Shown here: positions 46,089 through 55,106 of the stretch, piece by piece
How positions within the stretch are numbered: the first letter of the stretch is position 1
Layout: every line of letters begins with the position of its first letter
From: Pseudomonas sp. AB6
GTDB lineage: Bacteria > Pseudomonadota > Gammaproteobacteria > Pseudomonadales > Pseudomonadaceae
DNA length: 64,000 nucleotides
Direction: 5' to 3'
NCBI RefSeq assembly: GCF_034314105.1
Contig: NZ_JAVIWJ010000001.1
Span: 3,952,001 to 4,016,000, forward strand
Made by a program: the position numbers and the translations under genes
Notes under the pieces: generated by a model
What the model saw: the letters and a program-made list of their open reading frames with translations, nothing else
Database searches by the model: none
What the model was told of the DNA's origin: nothing

Positions 46089-47459
46089 ATGAACGTTCCT
46101 CATGAAACCATCGCTGCCATTGCTACTGCCCAGGGACGAGGTGGCGTAGGCATTGTGCGAATATCTGGTCCATTAGCGAGTACAGCTGCGTCAGCAATCA
46201 TCGGTCGCACTCCTATCCCCCGCTATGCGCACTTCGGTCCTTTCAGCGATGAAAATGGAGAGGTTATCGACGAGGGCATCGCTCTTTACTTCCCCGGACC
46301 TAACTCATTTACCGGTGAAGATGTCCTGGAGCTGCAGGGGCATGGCGGCCCGGTAGTGATGGATATGCTGTTGCAGCGCTGTTTGCAGCTTGGCAGCAGA
46401 TTAGCAAAGCCGGGTGAATTTAGTGAGCGCGCATTTCTCAATGACAAACTCGACTTGGCCCAAGCTGAGGCAATCGCCGACTTGATAGAAGCTAGCTCAG
46501 CGCAAGCGGCACGTAACGCTGTCCGATCCTTGCAAGGTGCTTTCTCAGTACGTGTGGATAACTTGACCGAAAAATTGATAGGTCTTCGAATCTATGTAGA
46601 AGCAGCCATCGATTTTCCAGAAGAAGAAATCGATTTTCTTGCCGATGGCCACGTACTTAATATGCTGGATGCTGTTCGCGATGAGTTATCCACAGTCTTG
46701 CGAGAAGCCGGACAGGGCGCGCTTCTACGGGACGGTATGACGGTAGTGATCGCCGGCCGACCTAACGCGGGAAAATCGAGTTTGCTTAATGCACTCGCAG
46801 GCAGAGAGGCAGCAATTGTCACTGACATCGCTGGCACGACACGAGACATTCTACGTGAGCATATCCATATCGACGGTATGCCATTGCACGTTGTGGATAC
46901 GGCTGGACTGCGCGCTACGGATGATAAAGTTGAAAAAATTGGTGTTGAGCGAGCACTTAAGGCAATCAACGAGGCCGATCGGGTGCTATTGGTGGTGGAT
47001 GCGACGGCCCCTGAGGCTGACGATCCCTTTGCCTTATGGCCTGAGTTTCTTGAGCAGAGACCCGATCCCTCCAAGGTAACGCTGATCAGGAATAAGGCCG
47101 ACTTGAGTGGCGATGTCATTGGTCAAGAACGTAGCGCTGACGGCCACGTGACGATAAGCCTAAGTGCGATGGCTGCGGGAGAAGGCCTAGAGTTGTTAAG
47201 AGATCACTTAAAGGCGTGTATGGGCTACGAGCAAACCTCTGAAAGCAGCTTCAGCGCACGCAGGCGACATCTTGAGGCCTTAGGGCATGCCAGCGCATCG
47301 CTTGAGCATGGAAGAGCTCAGCTGACGCTCGCAGGCGCTGGCGAATTACTCGCCGAAGACTTACGGCAAGCTCAAAAATCATTGGGCGAAATTACCGGCG
47401 CTTTCAGTTCTGATGATCTGTTGGGACGTATCTTCTCCAGTTTTTGCATCGGCAAATAG
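46089..47459 (+). CDS. mnmE: tRNA modification GTPase MnmE
   Basis: With MnmG installs the cmnm5 group on wobble U34 of some tRNAs. 456 aa: N-terminal tetrahydrofolate-binding domain, helical domain, and GTPase domain (GRPNAGKSSLLN, DTAGLR, NKADL), ending FCIGK with the conserved Cys. The ATG at 46089 starts MNVPHETIAAIATAQGRGG. DnaA 9-mers occur inside it at 46553 and 46686. The second origin-like region lies downstream. Confidence 0.97.
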   Translation: MNVPHETIAAIATAQGRGGVGIVRISGPLASTAASAIIGRTPIPRYAHFGPFSDENGEVIDEGIALYFPGPNSFTGEDVLELQGHGGPVVMDMLLQRCLQLGSRLAKPGEFSERAFLNDKLDLAQAEAIADLIEASSAQAARNAVRSLQGAFSVRVDNLTEKLIGLRIYVEAAIDFPEEEIDFLADGHVLNMLDAVRDELSTVLREAGQGALLRDGMTVVIAGRPNAGKSSLLNALAGREAAIVTDIAGTTRDILREHIHIDGMPLHVVDTAGLRATDDKVEKIGVERALKAINEADRVLLVVDATAPEADDPFALWPEFLEQRPDPSKVTLIRNKADLSGDVIGQERSADGHVTISLSAMAAGEGLELLRDHLKACMGYEQTSESSFSARRRHLEALGHASASLEHGRAQLTLAGAGELLAEDLRQAQKSLGEITGAFSSDDLLGRIFSSFCIGK

Positions 47460-47946
47460 ACTCTCCCTTCCCCAATAACCTCCAACCGAGCGGATCAATG
47501 TCTGTCTCGGTGGCTTCCGTTCGCCCAACCTTTAGCAACAACCGCTATTTTGGGTGGAATAAGCCCTGTGTGTAACCATCCTTCAGCTCGGTTGATAACT
47601 AGGCTTAAAACCTGAGAATAATTCACCCTGTGGACAAGTCGCCCTTTAATCCACAGGCTTAGGCCACTTATCCCATCGGCCCAGGGCTACATGACCACAA
47701 TGTTTTGATTCTCTGTACACAGCTAATATAAAGGGCTTCAGGATTCTATCCACAGAAACATGGCTCAGTAGTAGTAAACATAAAAACAAAGATTTATAAA
47801 TTTCTTTTTTTTTAATTTATATAACCGTCAATCACCCACAGCTGGTTGAATTTTGTGCAAAAGGTTCCTTTCAAGGGGGGTAAGTCCCTATACTTGCCGA
47901 CTGTCCAAAATTTAATTTCCTGTTCTCAAGAGTAGGAACGAGGTGC
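47460..47946. other. Second origin-like region (mnmE-mnmG)
   Basis: An intergenic region with degenerate DnaA boxes: TGTGTGTAA (47567), TGTGGACAA (47629), TAATCCACA (47647) and CTATCCACA (47746). An AT-rich run (47770-47830) follows. Four landmarks lie exactly 4486 bases from those of oriC: boxes at 43081 and 43143, CTCTGTACA at 43225 and TATCCACAG at 43261. It also carries mnmG promoter elements (TATACT at 47889). It may be a decayed or alternative origin. Activity cannot be judged from sequence. Confidence 0.7.
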
Positions 47947-49842
47947 GTGGTGGATTTCCCTTCCCGTTTTGAGGTGATCGTCATCGGTGGCGGTCATGCC
48001 GGTACCGAAGCCGCACTGGCGTCAGCGCGCATGGGTGCAAAAACCTTGCTGCTGACGCATAACGTGGAAACACTCGGCCAAATGAGCTGCAACCCAGCCA
48101 TCGGTGGCATCGGCAAAAGCCATTTGGTCAAGGAAATCGATGCCCTTGGCGGCGCGATGGCCATCGCGACCGACAAAGGCGGTATTCAATTTCGCGTGTT
48201 GAACAGCCGTAAAGGCCCAGCCGTTCGGGCTACCCGAGCTCAGGCTGACCGCGTGCTGTACAAGTCGGCTATTCGCGAAATTATCGAAAACCAGCCGAAC
48301 CTGTGGATATTCCAACAAGCCTGCGATGACTTGATTGTTGAACAGGACCAAGTCCGCGGCGTGGTGACTCAGATGGGGCTCCGATTTCTCGCGGACGCGG
48401 TGGTATTGACCACGGGCACGTTCCTCGGTGGACTTATCCACATTGGAATGCAAAATTATTCGGGCGGACGCGCAGGTGATCCGCCGTCGATTGCGTTAGC
48501 TCAACGTCTACGCGAACTGCCTCTGAGAGTGGGTCGTCTTAAAACGGGCACGCCACCTCGTATCGATGGGCGTTCGGTGGACTTTTCGGTGATGACTGAG
48601 CAGCCAGGCGATACGCCGATTCCAGTCATGTCGTTCATGGGCTCGAAAGAACAGCATCCTGCCCAGGTCAGCTGCTGGATTACGCACACCAACGCCCGTA
48701 CCCATGAAATCATCGCGGCCAACCTCGATCGTTCGCCGATGTATTCCGGCGTCATTGAAGGTGTTGGCCCACGTTACTGCCCTTCTATCGAAGATAAAAT
48801 CCATCGCTTTGCCGACAAGGATAGCCATCAGGTTTTTATCGAACCGGAAGGGTTAACCACTCATGAGCTTTACCCGAACGGTATTTCGACTTCGTTGCCC
48901 TTTGACGTTCAACTGCAAATCGTCCGTTCGATTAGGGGCATGGAAAACGCGCACATTGTTCGCCCTGGCTATGCCATCGAATACGATTACTTCGACCCCA
49001 GGGATTTGAAATACAGCCTTGAAACCAAGGTGATAGGTGGTCTCTTTTTCGCTGGGCAAATCAACGGCACGACAGGCTACGAAGAAGCCGCCGCCCAAGG
49101 TTTGTTGGCCGGTGCTAATGCTGCGCTGCTTGCACAGGGTAAAGAAAGTTGGTGTCCACGCAGAGATGAGGCTTACATAGGCGTATTGGTCGATGACCTG
49201 ATTACCTTGGGTACCCAAGAGCCGTACCGGATGTTCACTTCTCGTGCCGAGTACCGTTTGATTCTGCGTGAAGACAACGCCGACCTGCGGTTAACCGAGA
49301 AAGGTCGAGCGTTAGGGTTGGTCGACGATGCCCGTTGGGCGGCGTTCTGCACCAAGCGCGAAAGCATCGTTCTGGAAGAGCAGCGCCTGAAAAATACGTG
49401 GGTTCGCCCTGGTACTGCGCAGGGTGATGCCATTTCTGCGCATTTCGGTACGCCGCTGACCCATGAATACAATTTGCTCAATCTGCTGACGCGTCCTGAA
49501 GTCGATTACGCTAGTTTGATCGCCATCACGGGTGATGGCTGCAGTGATCCTCAAGTGGCCGAGCAGGTCGAAATCAAAACCAAATACGCCGGTTACATTG
49601 ATCGTCAACAGGATGAAATCGCTCGTCTGCGGGCCAGTGAAGATACTAAGTTGCCCGCTGATATCGATTACGTAGGCATCTCTGGTCTATCGAAAGAGAT
49701 TCAAGGCAAGCTGGGGATAACTCGTCCAGAAACGTTGGGTCAAGCCTCGCGCATACCTGGTGTGACCCCTGCAGCAATTTCGCTGTTGATGATTCATTTG
49801 AAAAAACGCGGCGCGGGCCGTCAGTTGGAGCAAAGCGCTTGA
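47947..49842 (+). CDS. mnmG: tRNA uridine 5-carboxymethylaminomethyl modification enzyme MnmG (GidA)
   Basis: FAD-dependent partner of MnmE. 631 aa, with the FAD loop GGGHAGTEAALA, a second nucleotide-binding loop, and the catalytic-site region CWITHTNARTHEI. The start is GTG at 47947, with a second GTG codon next. A perfect DnaA 9-mer occurs at 48434. It is followed by rsmG with four bases of overlap. Confidence 0.97.
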   Translation: MVDFPSRFEVIVIGGGHAGTEAALASARMGAKTLLLTHNVETLGQMSCNPAIGGIGKSHLVKEIDALGGAMAIATDKGGIQFRVLNSRKGPAVRATRAQADRVLYKSAIREIIENQPNLWIFQQACDDLIVEQDQVRGVVTQMGLRFLADAVVLTTGTFLGGLIHIGMQNYSGGRAGDPPSIALAQRLRELPLRVGRLKTGTPPRIDGRSVDFSVMTEQPGDTPIPVMSFMGSKEQHPAQVSCWITHTNARTHEIIAANLDRSPMYSGVIEGVGPRYCPSIEDKIHRFADKDSHQVFIEPEGLTTHELYPNGISTSLPFDVQLQIVRSIRGMENAHIVRPGYAIEYDYFDPRDLKYSLETKVIGGLFFAGQINGTTGYEEAAAQGLLAGANAALLAQGKESWCPRRDEAYIGVLVDDLITLGTQEPYRMFTSRAEYRLILREDNADLRLTEKGRALGLVDDARWAAFCTKRESIVLEEQRLKNTWVRPGTAQGDAISAHFGTPLTHEYNLLNLLTRPEVDYASLIAITGDGCSDPQVAEQVEIKTKYAGYIDRQQDEIARLRASEDTKLPADIDYVGISGLSKEIQGKLGITRPETLGQASRIPGVTPAAISLLMIHLKKRGAGRQLEQSA

Positions 49843-50483
49843 GTTCTATGGTTACCTCGCAACATGCCCAAGAGTTATCCCGTGGCGCCCTGCAACTTGG
49901 TGTCGATTTGAGCGAAAGCCAACACCACCAACTGCTGGCCTACTTGGCACTGCTGATCAAATGGAACAAGGCTTACAACCTCACTGCGGTTCGCGACCCA
50001 GATGAAATGGTTTCGCGGCATTTACTCGACAGCTTGAGCGTGGTGCCCTTCATAACCGGTGACCGTTGGCTTGACGTTGGCAGCGGCGGTGGAATGCCAG
50101 GCATTCCGTTGGCGATCTTGTTTCCCGATATGAAAGTCACGGTTTTAGACAGTAACGGCAAGAAAACCCGTTTTTTAACCCAAGTTAAACTTGAACTCAA
50201 ACTTGATAATCTTGAAGTTATCCACAGCCGGGCGGAAACATTTCAACCTTTGCTGCCTTTCACCGGGATCGTTTCCCGAGCGTTTAGCAATCTCGCGGAC
50301 TTTACCGGTTGGACGCGTCACCTTGGCGATATCCATACACGCTGGTTAGCGATGAAAGGCCTGCACCCCGCGGATGAGCTGGTAGCATTACCGACAGATT
50401 TTCGTCTCGATAGCGCACAAGCCTTGACCGTTCCTGGTTGCCAAGGCCAACGCCATCTGCTGATACTGCGCCGCACGGCATGA
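49839..50483 (+). CDS. rsmG: 16S rRNA m7G527 methyltransferase RsmG (GidB)
   Basis: Methylates G527 of 16S rRNA. 214 aa if started at the TTG (49839) that overlaps the mnmG stop; an ATG at 49848 is also possible. The SAM-binding motif is WLDVGSGGGMPGIPLAI, with a conserved SRAF motif. A DnaA 9-mer lies at 50218. It is followed by parA. Confidence 0.95.
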   Translation: MSSMVTSQHAQELSRGALQLGVDLSESQHHQLLAYLALLIKWNKAYNLTAVRDPDEMVSRHLLDSLSVVPFITGDRWLDVGSGGGMPGIPLAILFPDMKVTVLDSNGKKTRFLTQVKLELKLDNLEVIHSRAETFQPLLPFTGIVSRAFSNLADFTGWTRHLGDIHTRWLAMKGLHPADELVALPTDFRLDSAQALTVPGCQGQRHLLILRRTA

Positions 50484-50501
50484 TTGGGAACACGAGCAAG
50501 A

Positions 50502-51293
50502 ATGGCTAAGGTATTCGCGATAGCGAACCAAAAAGGGGGCGTGGGTAAAACCACAACCTGTATCAACCTCGCAGCGTCATTGGTCGCGACCAAGCGCCGC
50601 GTTTTGTTGATCGATCTCGACCCGCAGGGCAACGCCACCATGGGCAGTGGCGTGGATAAACACGCCTTGGAACATTCGGTGTATGACGTATTGATCGGCG
50701 AGTGTGATTTGGCGCAGGCCATGCACTTTTCCGAGCATGGCGGTTACCAGTTGCTGCCCGCCAACCGCGATCTGACGGCTGCCGAGGTCGTCCTGCTGGA
50801 AATGCAGATGAGAGAAAGTCGCCTACGCAACGCGTTGGCACCCATTCGCGAGAATTACGACTACATTCTCATCGACTGCCCGCCGTCCTTGTCGATGCTT
50901 ACCTTGAATGCGCTGGTTGCCGCGGATGGGGTCATTATCCCCATGCAGTGCGAGTATTTTGCGCTGGAAGGCTTGAGCGATCTTGTGGATAACATCAAAC
51001 GTATTGCTGGATTGCTTAATCCCCAGCTGAAAATTGAAGGCCTGTTGCGGACCATGTATGACCCGCGCTTGAGTCTGATCAATGACGTGTCCGATCAGCT
51101 CAAGGAACACTTCGGTGATCAGCTCTACGACACTGTCATCCCGCGCAACATCCGTCTGGCGGAAGCGCCAAGCTTTGGGATGCCGGCGCTGGCCTATGAC
51201 AAAACATCGCGCGGCGCCCTGGCTTACCTCGCCTTGGCGGGCGAGATGGTCCGTCGCCAACGTCGCAATCCTCGTCCCGCTCAGGCAACTTAA
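50502..51293 (+). CDS. parA: Chromosome partitioning ATPase ParA (Soj)
   Basis: Walker-type ATPase that moves ParB-parS complexes. 263 aa, deviant Walker A KGGVGKTTT near residue 11, and DLDPQGNATMGSG. The ATG at 50502 (MAKVFAIANQKGG) is the typical start; the open frame extends upstream to 50484. A DnaA 9-mer lies at 50984. It is upstream of parB. Confidence 0.96.
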   Translation: MAKVFAIANQKGGVGKTTTCINLAASLVATKRRVLLIDLDPQGNATMGSGVDKHALEHSVYDVLIGECDLAQAMHFSEHGGYQLLPANRDLTAAEVVLLEMQMRESRLRNALAPIRENYDYILIDCPPSLSMLTLNALVAADGVIIPMQCEYFALEGLSDLVDNIKRIAGLLNPQLKIEGLLRTMYDPRLSLINDVSDQLKEHFGDQLYDTVIPRNIRLAEAPSFGMPALAYDKTSRGALAYLALAGEMVRRQRRNPRPAQAT

Positions 51294-51303
51294 GGAAATC
51301 CGC

Positions 51304-52176
51304 ATGGCCGTTAAGAAACGAGGTCTCGGACGTGGGCTGGATGCACTTCTGAGCAGTCCAACCGTCAGCGCGTTGGAAGAGCAGGCCGTTCAGGCCGATC
51401 AGCGAGAGCTGAATCATATCCCTCTGGATATTATCCAGCGTGGCAAATACCAGCCACGCCGCGACATGGACCCTCAAGCACTCGAAGAGCTGGCTCAGTC
51501 GATCAAGGCTCAGGGCGTCATGCAACCGATTGTGGTGCGTCCAATCGCAGGCGGTCGCTTCGAGATCATTGCCGGTGAACGGCGTTGGCGCGCGAGCCAG
51601 CAAGCGGGCTTGGAGACAATCCCGGCCATGGTTCGTGATGTGTCCGATGAAACCGCTATTGCCATGGCGTTGATCGAGAACATCCAGCGCGAAGACTTGA
51701 ATCCGATAGAAGAAGCCGTCGCGCTGCAGCGTCTTCAACAAGAATTTCAGCTCACTCAGCAACAAGTGGCCGATGCTGTGGGCAAGTCCCGGGTAACCGT
51801 TGCGAACCTGCTACGCTTGATCGCATTGCCAGAAGTCATCAAAACCATGCTTTCCCATGGTGATCTAGAAATGGGTCATGCACGTGCATTGCTCGGATTG
51901 CCCGAAGAACGGCAAGTTGAAGGGGCGCGACATGTTGTCGCACGCGGTCTGACAGTACGCCAAACCGAGGCGCTGGTTCGACAATGGTTGAGTGGCAAGC
52001 CAGCTGCTGCCGAACCCGCAAAAAACGATCCGGACATCAGTCGCCTCGAACAGCGTCTGGCAGAGCGTTTAGGCTCTGCGGTGCAGATTCGCCATGGTCA
52101 GAAGGGTAAAGGGCAACTGGTTATTCGCTATAACTCGTTGGATGAGCTACAGGGCGTACTTGCGCACATTCGCTGA
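51304..52176 (+). CDS. parB: Chromosome partitioning protein ParB (Spo0J)
   Basis: CTP-dependent DNA clamp loaded at parS. 290 aa with the N-terminal box (RGLGRGLDALL), CTP-binding motif GERRWRA, central helix-turn-helix (TQQQVADAVGKSRVTVANLLRL) and a C-terminal dimer domain. The ATG at 51304 has AGGAAA upstream. It would act on the two parS sites at 39187 and 39817. Confidence 0.97.
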   Translation: MAVKKRGLGRGLDALLSSPTVSALEEQAVQADQRELNHIPLDIIQRGKYQPRRDMDPQALEELAQSIKAQGVMQPIVVRPIAGGRFEIIAGERRWRASQQAGLETIPAMVRDVSDETAIAMALIENIQREDLNPIEEAVALQRLQQEFQLTQQQVADAVGKSRVTVANLLRLIALPEVIKTMLSHGDLEMGHARALLGLPEERQVEGARHVVARGLTVRQTEALVRQWLSGKPAAAEPAKNDPDISRLEQRLAERLGSAVQIRHGQKGKGQLVIRYNSLDELQGVLAHIR

Positions 52177-52220
52177 AACAGATGAGTTGTAGCGAGTAGT
52201 CGGAAATCACTACATGGCAG

Positions 52221-52249
52221 TTGAATAGGGGGTAATCCGCCCCTATACT
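52221..52249 (+). promoter_or_regulatory. Sigma70 promoter of the atp operon
   Basis: -35 TTGAAT (52221-52226), a 17-base spacer AGGGGGTAATCCGCCCC containing an inverted repeat, and -10 TATACT (52244-52249). It lies 70 bases before the atpI start, after parB. Confidence 0.8.
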
Positions 52250-52321
52250 CTGCGCGCATTTTGTCGGCACGAATTATGCCAGTTACTGATCTTGGCGGCC
52301 GACATTCCAGGGGTAGTTATG

Positions 52322-52729
52322 ATGGAAAACCGCACGCAGAAACGCCTGCCGTTCCATCGCCTGGCGGTTTTTCCGGTACTACTGGCCCAGTGTGCAGTAC
52401 TGCTGTTGGCAGCGTTGACGTTATGGCAGTGGCACGGTGTCGTTGCCGGGTACTCAGGTCTTTGCGGAGGTCTGATAGCTTGGCTGCCCAATTTGTACTT
52501 TGCTCACAAGGCTTTCCGGTTTACAGGTGCCAGAGAAGCGCAAGCCATTGTCCGGTCTTTTTACGCTGGCGAGGCAGGCAAACTTATTTTTACGGCAGTG
52601 CTTTTTGCGCTGACCTTTGCAGGGGTAAAACCACTGGCTCCGCTGGCGGTATTTGGGGTGTTCATGTTGATCCAATTGGTCAACTGGTTCTCGCCCCTGC
52701 TTATGAGAACAAGACTTTCGAGACCTTAG
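52322..52729 (+). CDS. atpI: ATP synthase subunit I (AtpI)
   Basis: A 135-aa inner-membrane protein with about four transmembrane helices, the F0-associated AtpI family, which helps assemble the c-ring. Key stretches are RLPFHRLAVFPVLLAQ, GLIAWLPNLYFAHKAFR and GEAGKLIFTAVLFAL. The start is ATG at 52322 (MENRTQKRLPFHR), with another ATG at 52319. It is the first gene of the operon. The sequence is divergent, as usual in the family. Confidence 0.88.
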   Translation: MENRTQKRLPFHRLAVFPVLLAQCAVLLLAALTLWQWHGVVAGYSGLCGGLIAWLPNLYFAHKAFRFTGAREAQAIVRSFYAGEAGKLIFTAVLFALTFAGVKPLAPLAVFGVFMLIQLVNWFSPLLMRTRLSRP

Positions 52730-52745
52730 GGCGTTTGAGGCAACC

Positions 52746-53618
52746 ATGGCATCAGAGCAAACAGCTTCGGCATATATCCAGCATCACCTGCAAAATTTGA
52801 CCTTTGGTCATTTGCCAACCAGTGGTTGGGGTTTTGCTCATGACGCGGCGCAAGCCAAGGAAATGGGTTTCTGGGCTTTCCACGTCGATACTCTCGGCTG
52901 GTCGGTCGCACTGGGGTTGATCTTTATTCTGATCTTCCGCATGGCAGCCAGAAAGGCAACCTCCGGCCAGCCGGGCGCTTTACAGAACTTCGTCGAGATT
53001 TTGATCGAGTTCGTCGATGGCAGCGTAAAAGACAGTTTTCACGGACGGAGTCCGGTCATCGCACCGTTGGCGCTCACTATTTTTGTCTGGGTGTTCCTGA
53101 TGAACGCAGTTGACCTGTTACCGGTCGACTGGATCCCGCACTTGGCGATGTTTGTCACTGGCGACTCTCATGTCCCATTCCGCGCCGTATCGACAACTGA
53201 TCCTAACGCTACCTTGGGCATGGCCCTTTCGGTATTTGCGTTGATTATTTTCTACAGCATCAAGGTCAAGGGCATCGGCGGCTTCATCGGCGAAATGACC
53301 CTGCACCCTTTTGGTAGCAAAAACATCTTTCTACAAGCGTTATTAATTCCGGTGAACTTCCTGCTTGAATTCGTGACGTTGATTGCCAAGCCTATTTCGT
53401 TGGCACTGCGTCTGTTTGGCAACATGTATGCCGGCGAGCTGGTGTTCATCCTGATCGCTGTCATGTTTGGCAGTGGCTTGCTCTGGCTGAGTGGTCTGGG
53501 CATCGTGCTGCAATGGGCGTGGGCTGTATTCCACATCCTGATCATCACCCTGCAAGCGTTCATCTTCATGATGCTTACCATTGTCTATTTGTCGATGGCT
53601 CACGAAGAAAACCATTAA
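52746..53618 (+). CDS. atpB: ATP synthase F0 subunit a
   Basis: Proton-channel subunit. 290 aa with multiple transmembrane helices; the essential arginine lies in ISLALRLFGNMYAGELVF. The N-terminal segment (HHLQNLTFGHLPTSGWGF) and NAVDLLPVDWIP match Pseudomonas AtpB. It starts 16 bases after atpI. Confidence 0.97.
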   Translation: MASEQTASAYIQHHLQNLTFGHLPTSGWGFAHDAAQAKEMGFWAFHVDTLGWSVALGLIFILIFRMAARKATSGQPGALQNFVEILIEFVDGSVKDSFHGRSPVIAPLALTIFVWVFLMNAVDLLPVDWIPHLAMFVTGDSHVPFRAVSTTDPNATLGMALSVFALIIFYSIKVKGIGGFIGEMTLHPFGSKNIFLQALLIPVNFLLEFVTLIAKPISLALRLFGNMYAGELVFILIAVMFGSGLLWLSGLGIVLQWAWAVFHILIITLQAFIFMMLTIVYLSMAHEENH

Positions 53619-53640
53619 GGCTCGCTAGAGCGACTTGATG

Positions 53641-53663
53641 ACCCTCCGCTTCGGCGGCAGGGT
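53641..53663 (+). other. Hairpin in the atpB-atpE spacer
   Basis: ACCCT-CCGC-TTCG-GCGG-C-AGGGT folds as a stem with a UUCG tetraloop and one bulge. It lies about 90 bases before the strong atpE ribosome-binding site GGGAGGAAAG and may stabilise the mRNA for the highly expressed c subunit. Confidence 0.55.
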
Positions 53664-53750
53664 GCCCGCAAGGGCTGATGTGAACAATTTTGTTTTACCG
53701 CTTTAAATCTAAAAAACCTAACCAATACGACGTAAAAGTCGGGAGGAAAG

Positions 53751-54008
53751 ATGGAAACTGTAGTTGGTCTAACTGCTATCGCTGTTGCACTGTTGATCGG
53801 CCTGGGCGCACTGGGTACCGCAATTGGTTTTGGCCTGCTGGGCGGCAAGTTCCTGGAAGGCGCAGCGCGTCAGCCAGAAATGGTCCCGATGCTTCAGGTC
53901 AAAATGTTCATCGTTGCTGGTTTGCTCGATGCCGTGACCATGATCGGTGTTGGTATCGCTCTGTTCTTCACCTTTGCGAACCCCTTCGTTGGTCAACTCG
54001 CTGGCTAA
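53751..54008 (+). CDS. atpE: ATP synthase F0 subunit c
   Basis: Proteolipid of the rotor ring. 85 aa, two transmembrane helices joined by the polar loop ARQPEM, with the proton-binding carboxylate Asp60 in AGLLDAVTM. The absence of the extra sodium-site residues fits an H+-coupled enzyme. A strong GGGAGGAAAG ribosome binding site precedes the ATG, in keeping with high c-subunit stoichiometry. Confidence 0.97.
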
Positions 54009-54065
54009 TCTCTCGAATTTTCGAGTGGATTGGTGTGATGGACAACGAACGAGCGAGGTGTTGGC

Positions 54066-54536
54066 GTGAACATTAATGCAACCCTGATTGGTCAGTCCGT
54101 TGCGTTCTTCATTTTTGTACTGTTTTGCATGAAGTTCGTGTGGCCTCCGGTCATCGCTGCTTTGCACGAACGTCAGAAGAAGATCGCGGATGGGCTGGAC
54201 GCTGCTACACGAGCAACTCGCGACCTGGAGTTGGCCCAAGATAAAGTGGGTCATCAACTGCGTGAAGCGAAGGCTCAAGCAGCAGAAATCATTGAGCAAG
54301 CCAAGAAACGCGGTACTCAGATTGTCGAAGAAGCCCGTGAACAGGCTGTTATCGAAGCTGACCGTGTGAAGGCTCAGGCTCGGACCGAGATCGAACTGGA
54401 GCTGAACGGCGTCAAAGACGCGCTACGCGCCCAATTGGGTAGCCTGGCGGTCAACGGTGCTGAAAAGATCCTGGGTGCCACAATCGATCAAAACGCGCAC
54501 GCGGAGCTGGTTAATAAACTGGCTGCTGAAATTTAA
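54066..54536 (+). CDS. atpF: ATP synthase F0 subunit b
   Basis: Peripheral stalk subunit. 156 aa: one N-terminal membrane helix (IGQSVAFFIFVLFCMKFVWPPV) then a long charged helix that dimerises. The GTG at 54066 matches the normal start (MNINATLIGQ). Confidence 0.96.
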   Translation: MNINATLIGQSVAFFIFVLFCMKFVWPPVIAALHERQKKIADGLDAATRATRDLELAQDKVGHQLREAKAQAAEIIEQAKKRGTQIVEEAREQAVIEADRVKAQARTEIELELNGVKDALRAQLGSLAVNGAEKILGATIDQNAHAELVNKLAAEI

Positions 54537-54548
54537 GCGAGGGCGATC

Positions 54549-55085
54549 ATGGCAGAACTGACCACGTTGGCCCGACCTTACGCTAAGGCAGCCTTCGAGC
54601 ATGCACAGGCCCACCAGCAACTGGCCAATTGGTCAGCCATGCTTGGCCTGGCTGCAGCTGTGTCGCAAAACGACACAATGCAGCGGATGCTCACGGCACC
54701 GCGACTGACGAGCGCAGACAAGGCCACCACTTTTATTGAAGTGTGTGGCGACAAGTTTGATGTCAAGGCACAGAATTTCATCCACGTCGTTGCTGAAAAC
54801 GACCGTCTCCTGCTTCTACCGGAGATCGCCGAACTGTTTGACCTGTACAAGGCCGAGCAGGAAAAATCGGTCGATGTGGATGTCACCAGTGCTTTTGCAT
54901 TGAACGAAGAACAGCAAGACAAACTCGCCAAGGTTCTCAGTGCACGGCTCGGCCGGGAAGTGCGCCTGCATGCTGCGGAGGATGCCTCTCTAATAGGTGG
55001 TGTCATCATCCGCGCCGGCGACCTGGTTATCGATGGCTCAGTTCGTGGCAAACTCGCGCAACTGGCCGAAGCATTGAAATCTTGA
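54549..55085 (+). CDS. atpH: ATP synthase F1 subunit delta
   Basis: Connects the F1 top to the b stalk. 178 aa, with the N-terminal pattern TLARPYAKAAFEHAQ and the C-terminal LIGGVIIRAGDLVIDGSVRGKLAQLAEAL. It starts 12 bases after atpF. Confidence 0.97.
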   Translation: MAELTTLARPYAKAAFEHAQAHQQLANWSAMLGLAAAVSQNDTMQRMLTAPRLTSADKATTFIEVCGDKFDVKAQNFIHVVAENDRLLLLPEIAELFDLYKAEQEKSVDVDVTSAFALNEEQQDKLAKVLSARLGREVRLHAAEDASLIGGVIIRAGDLVIDGSVRGKLAQLAEALKS

Positions 55086-55106
55086 GTTTGAAGGGGCAGC
55101 AGAGCA

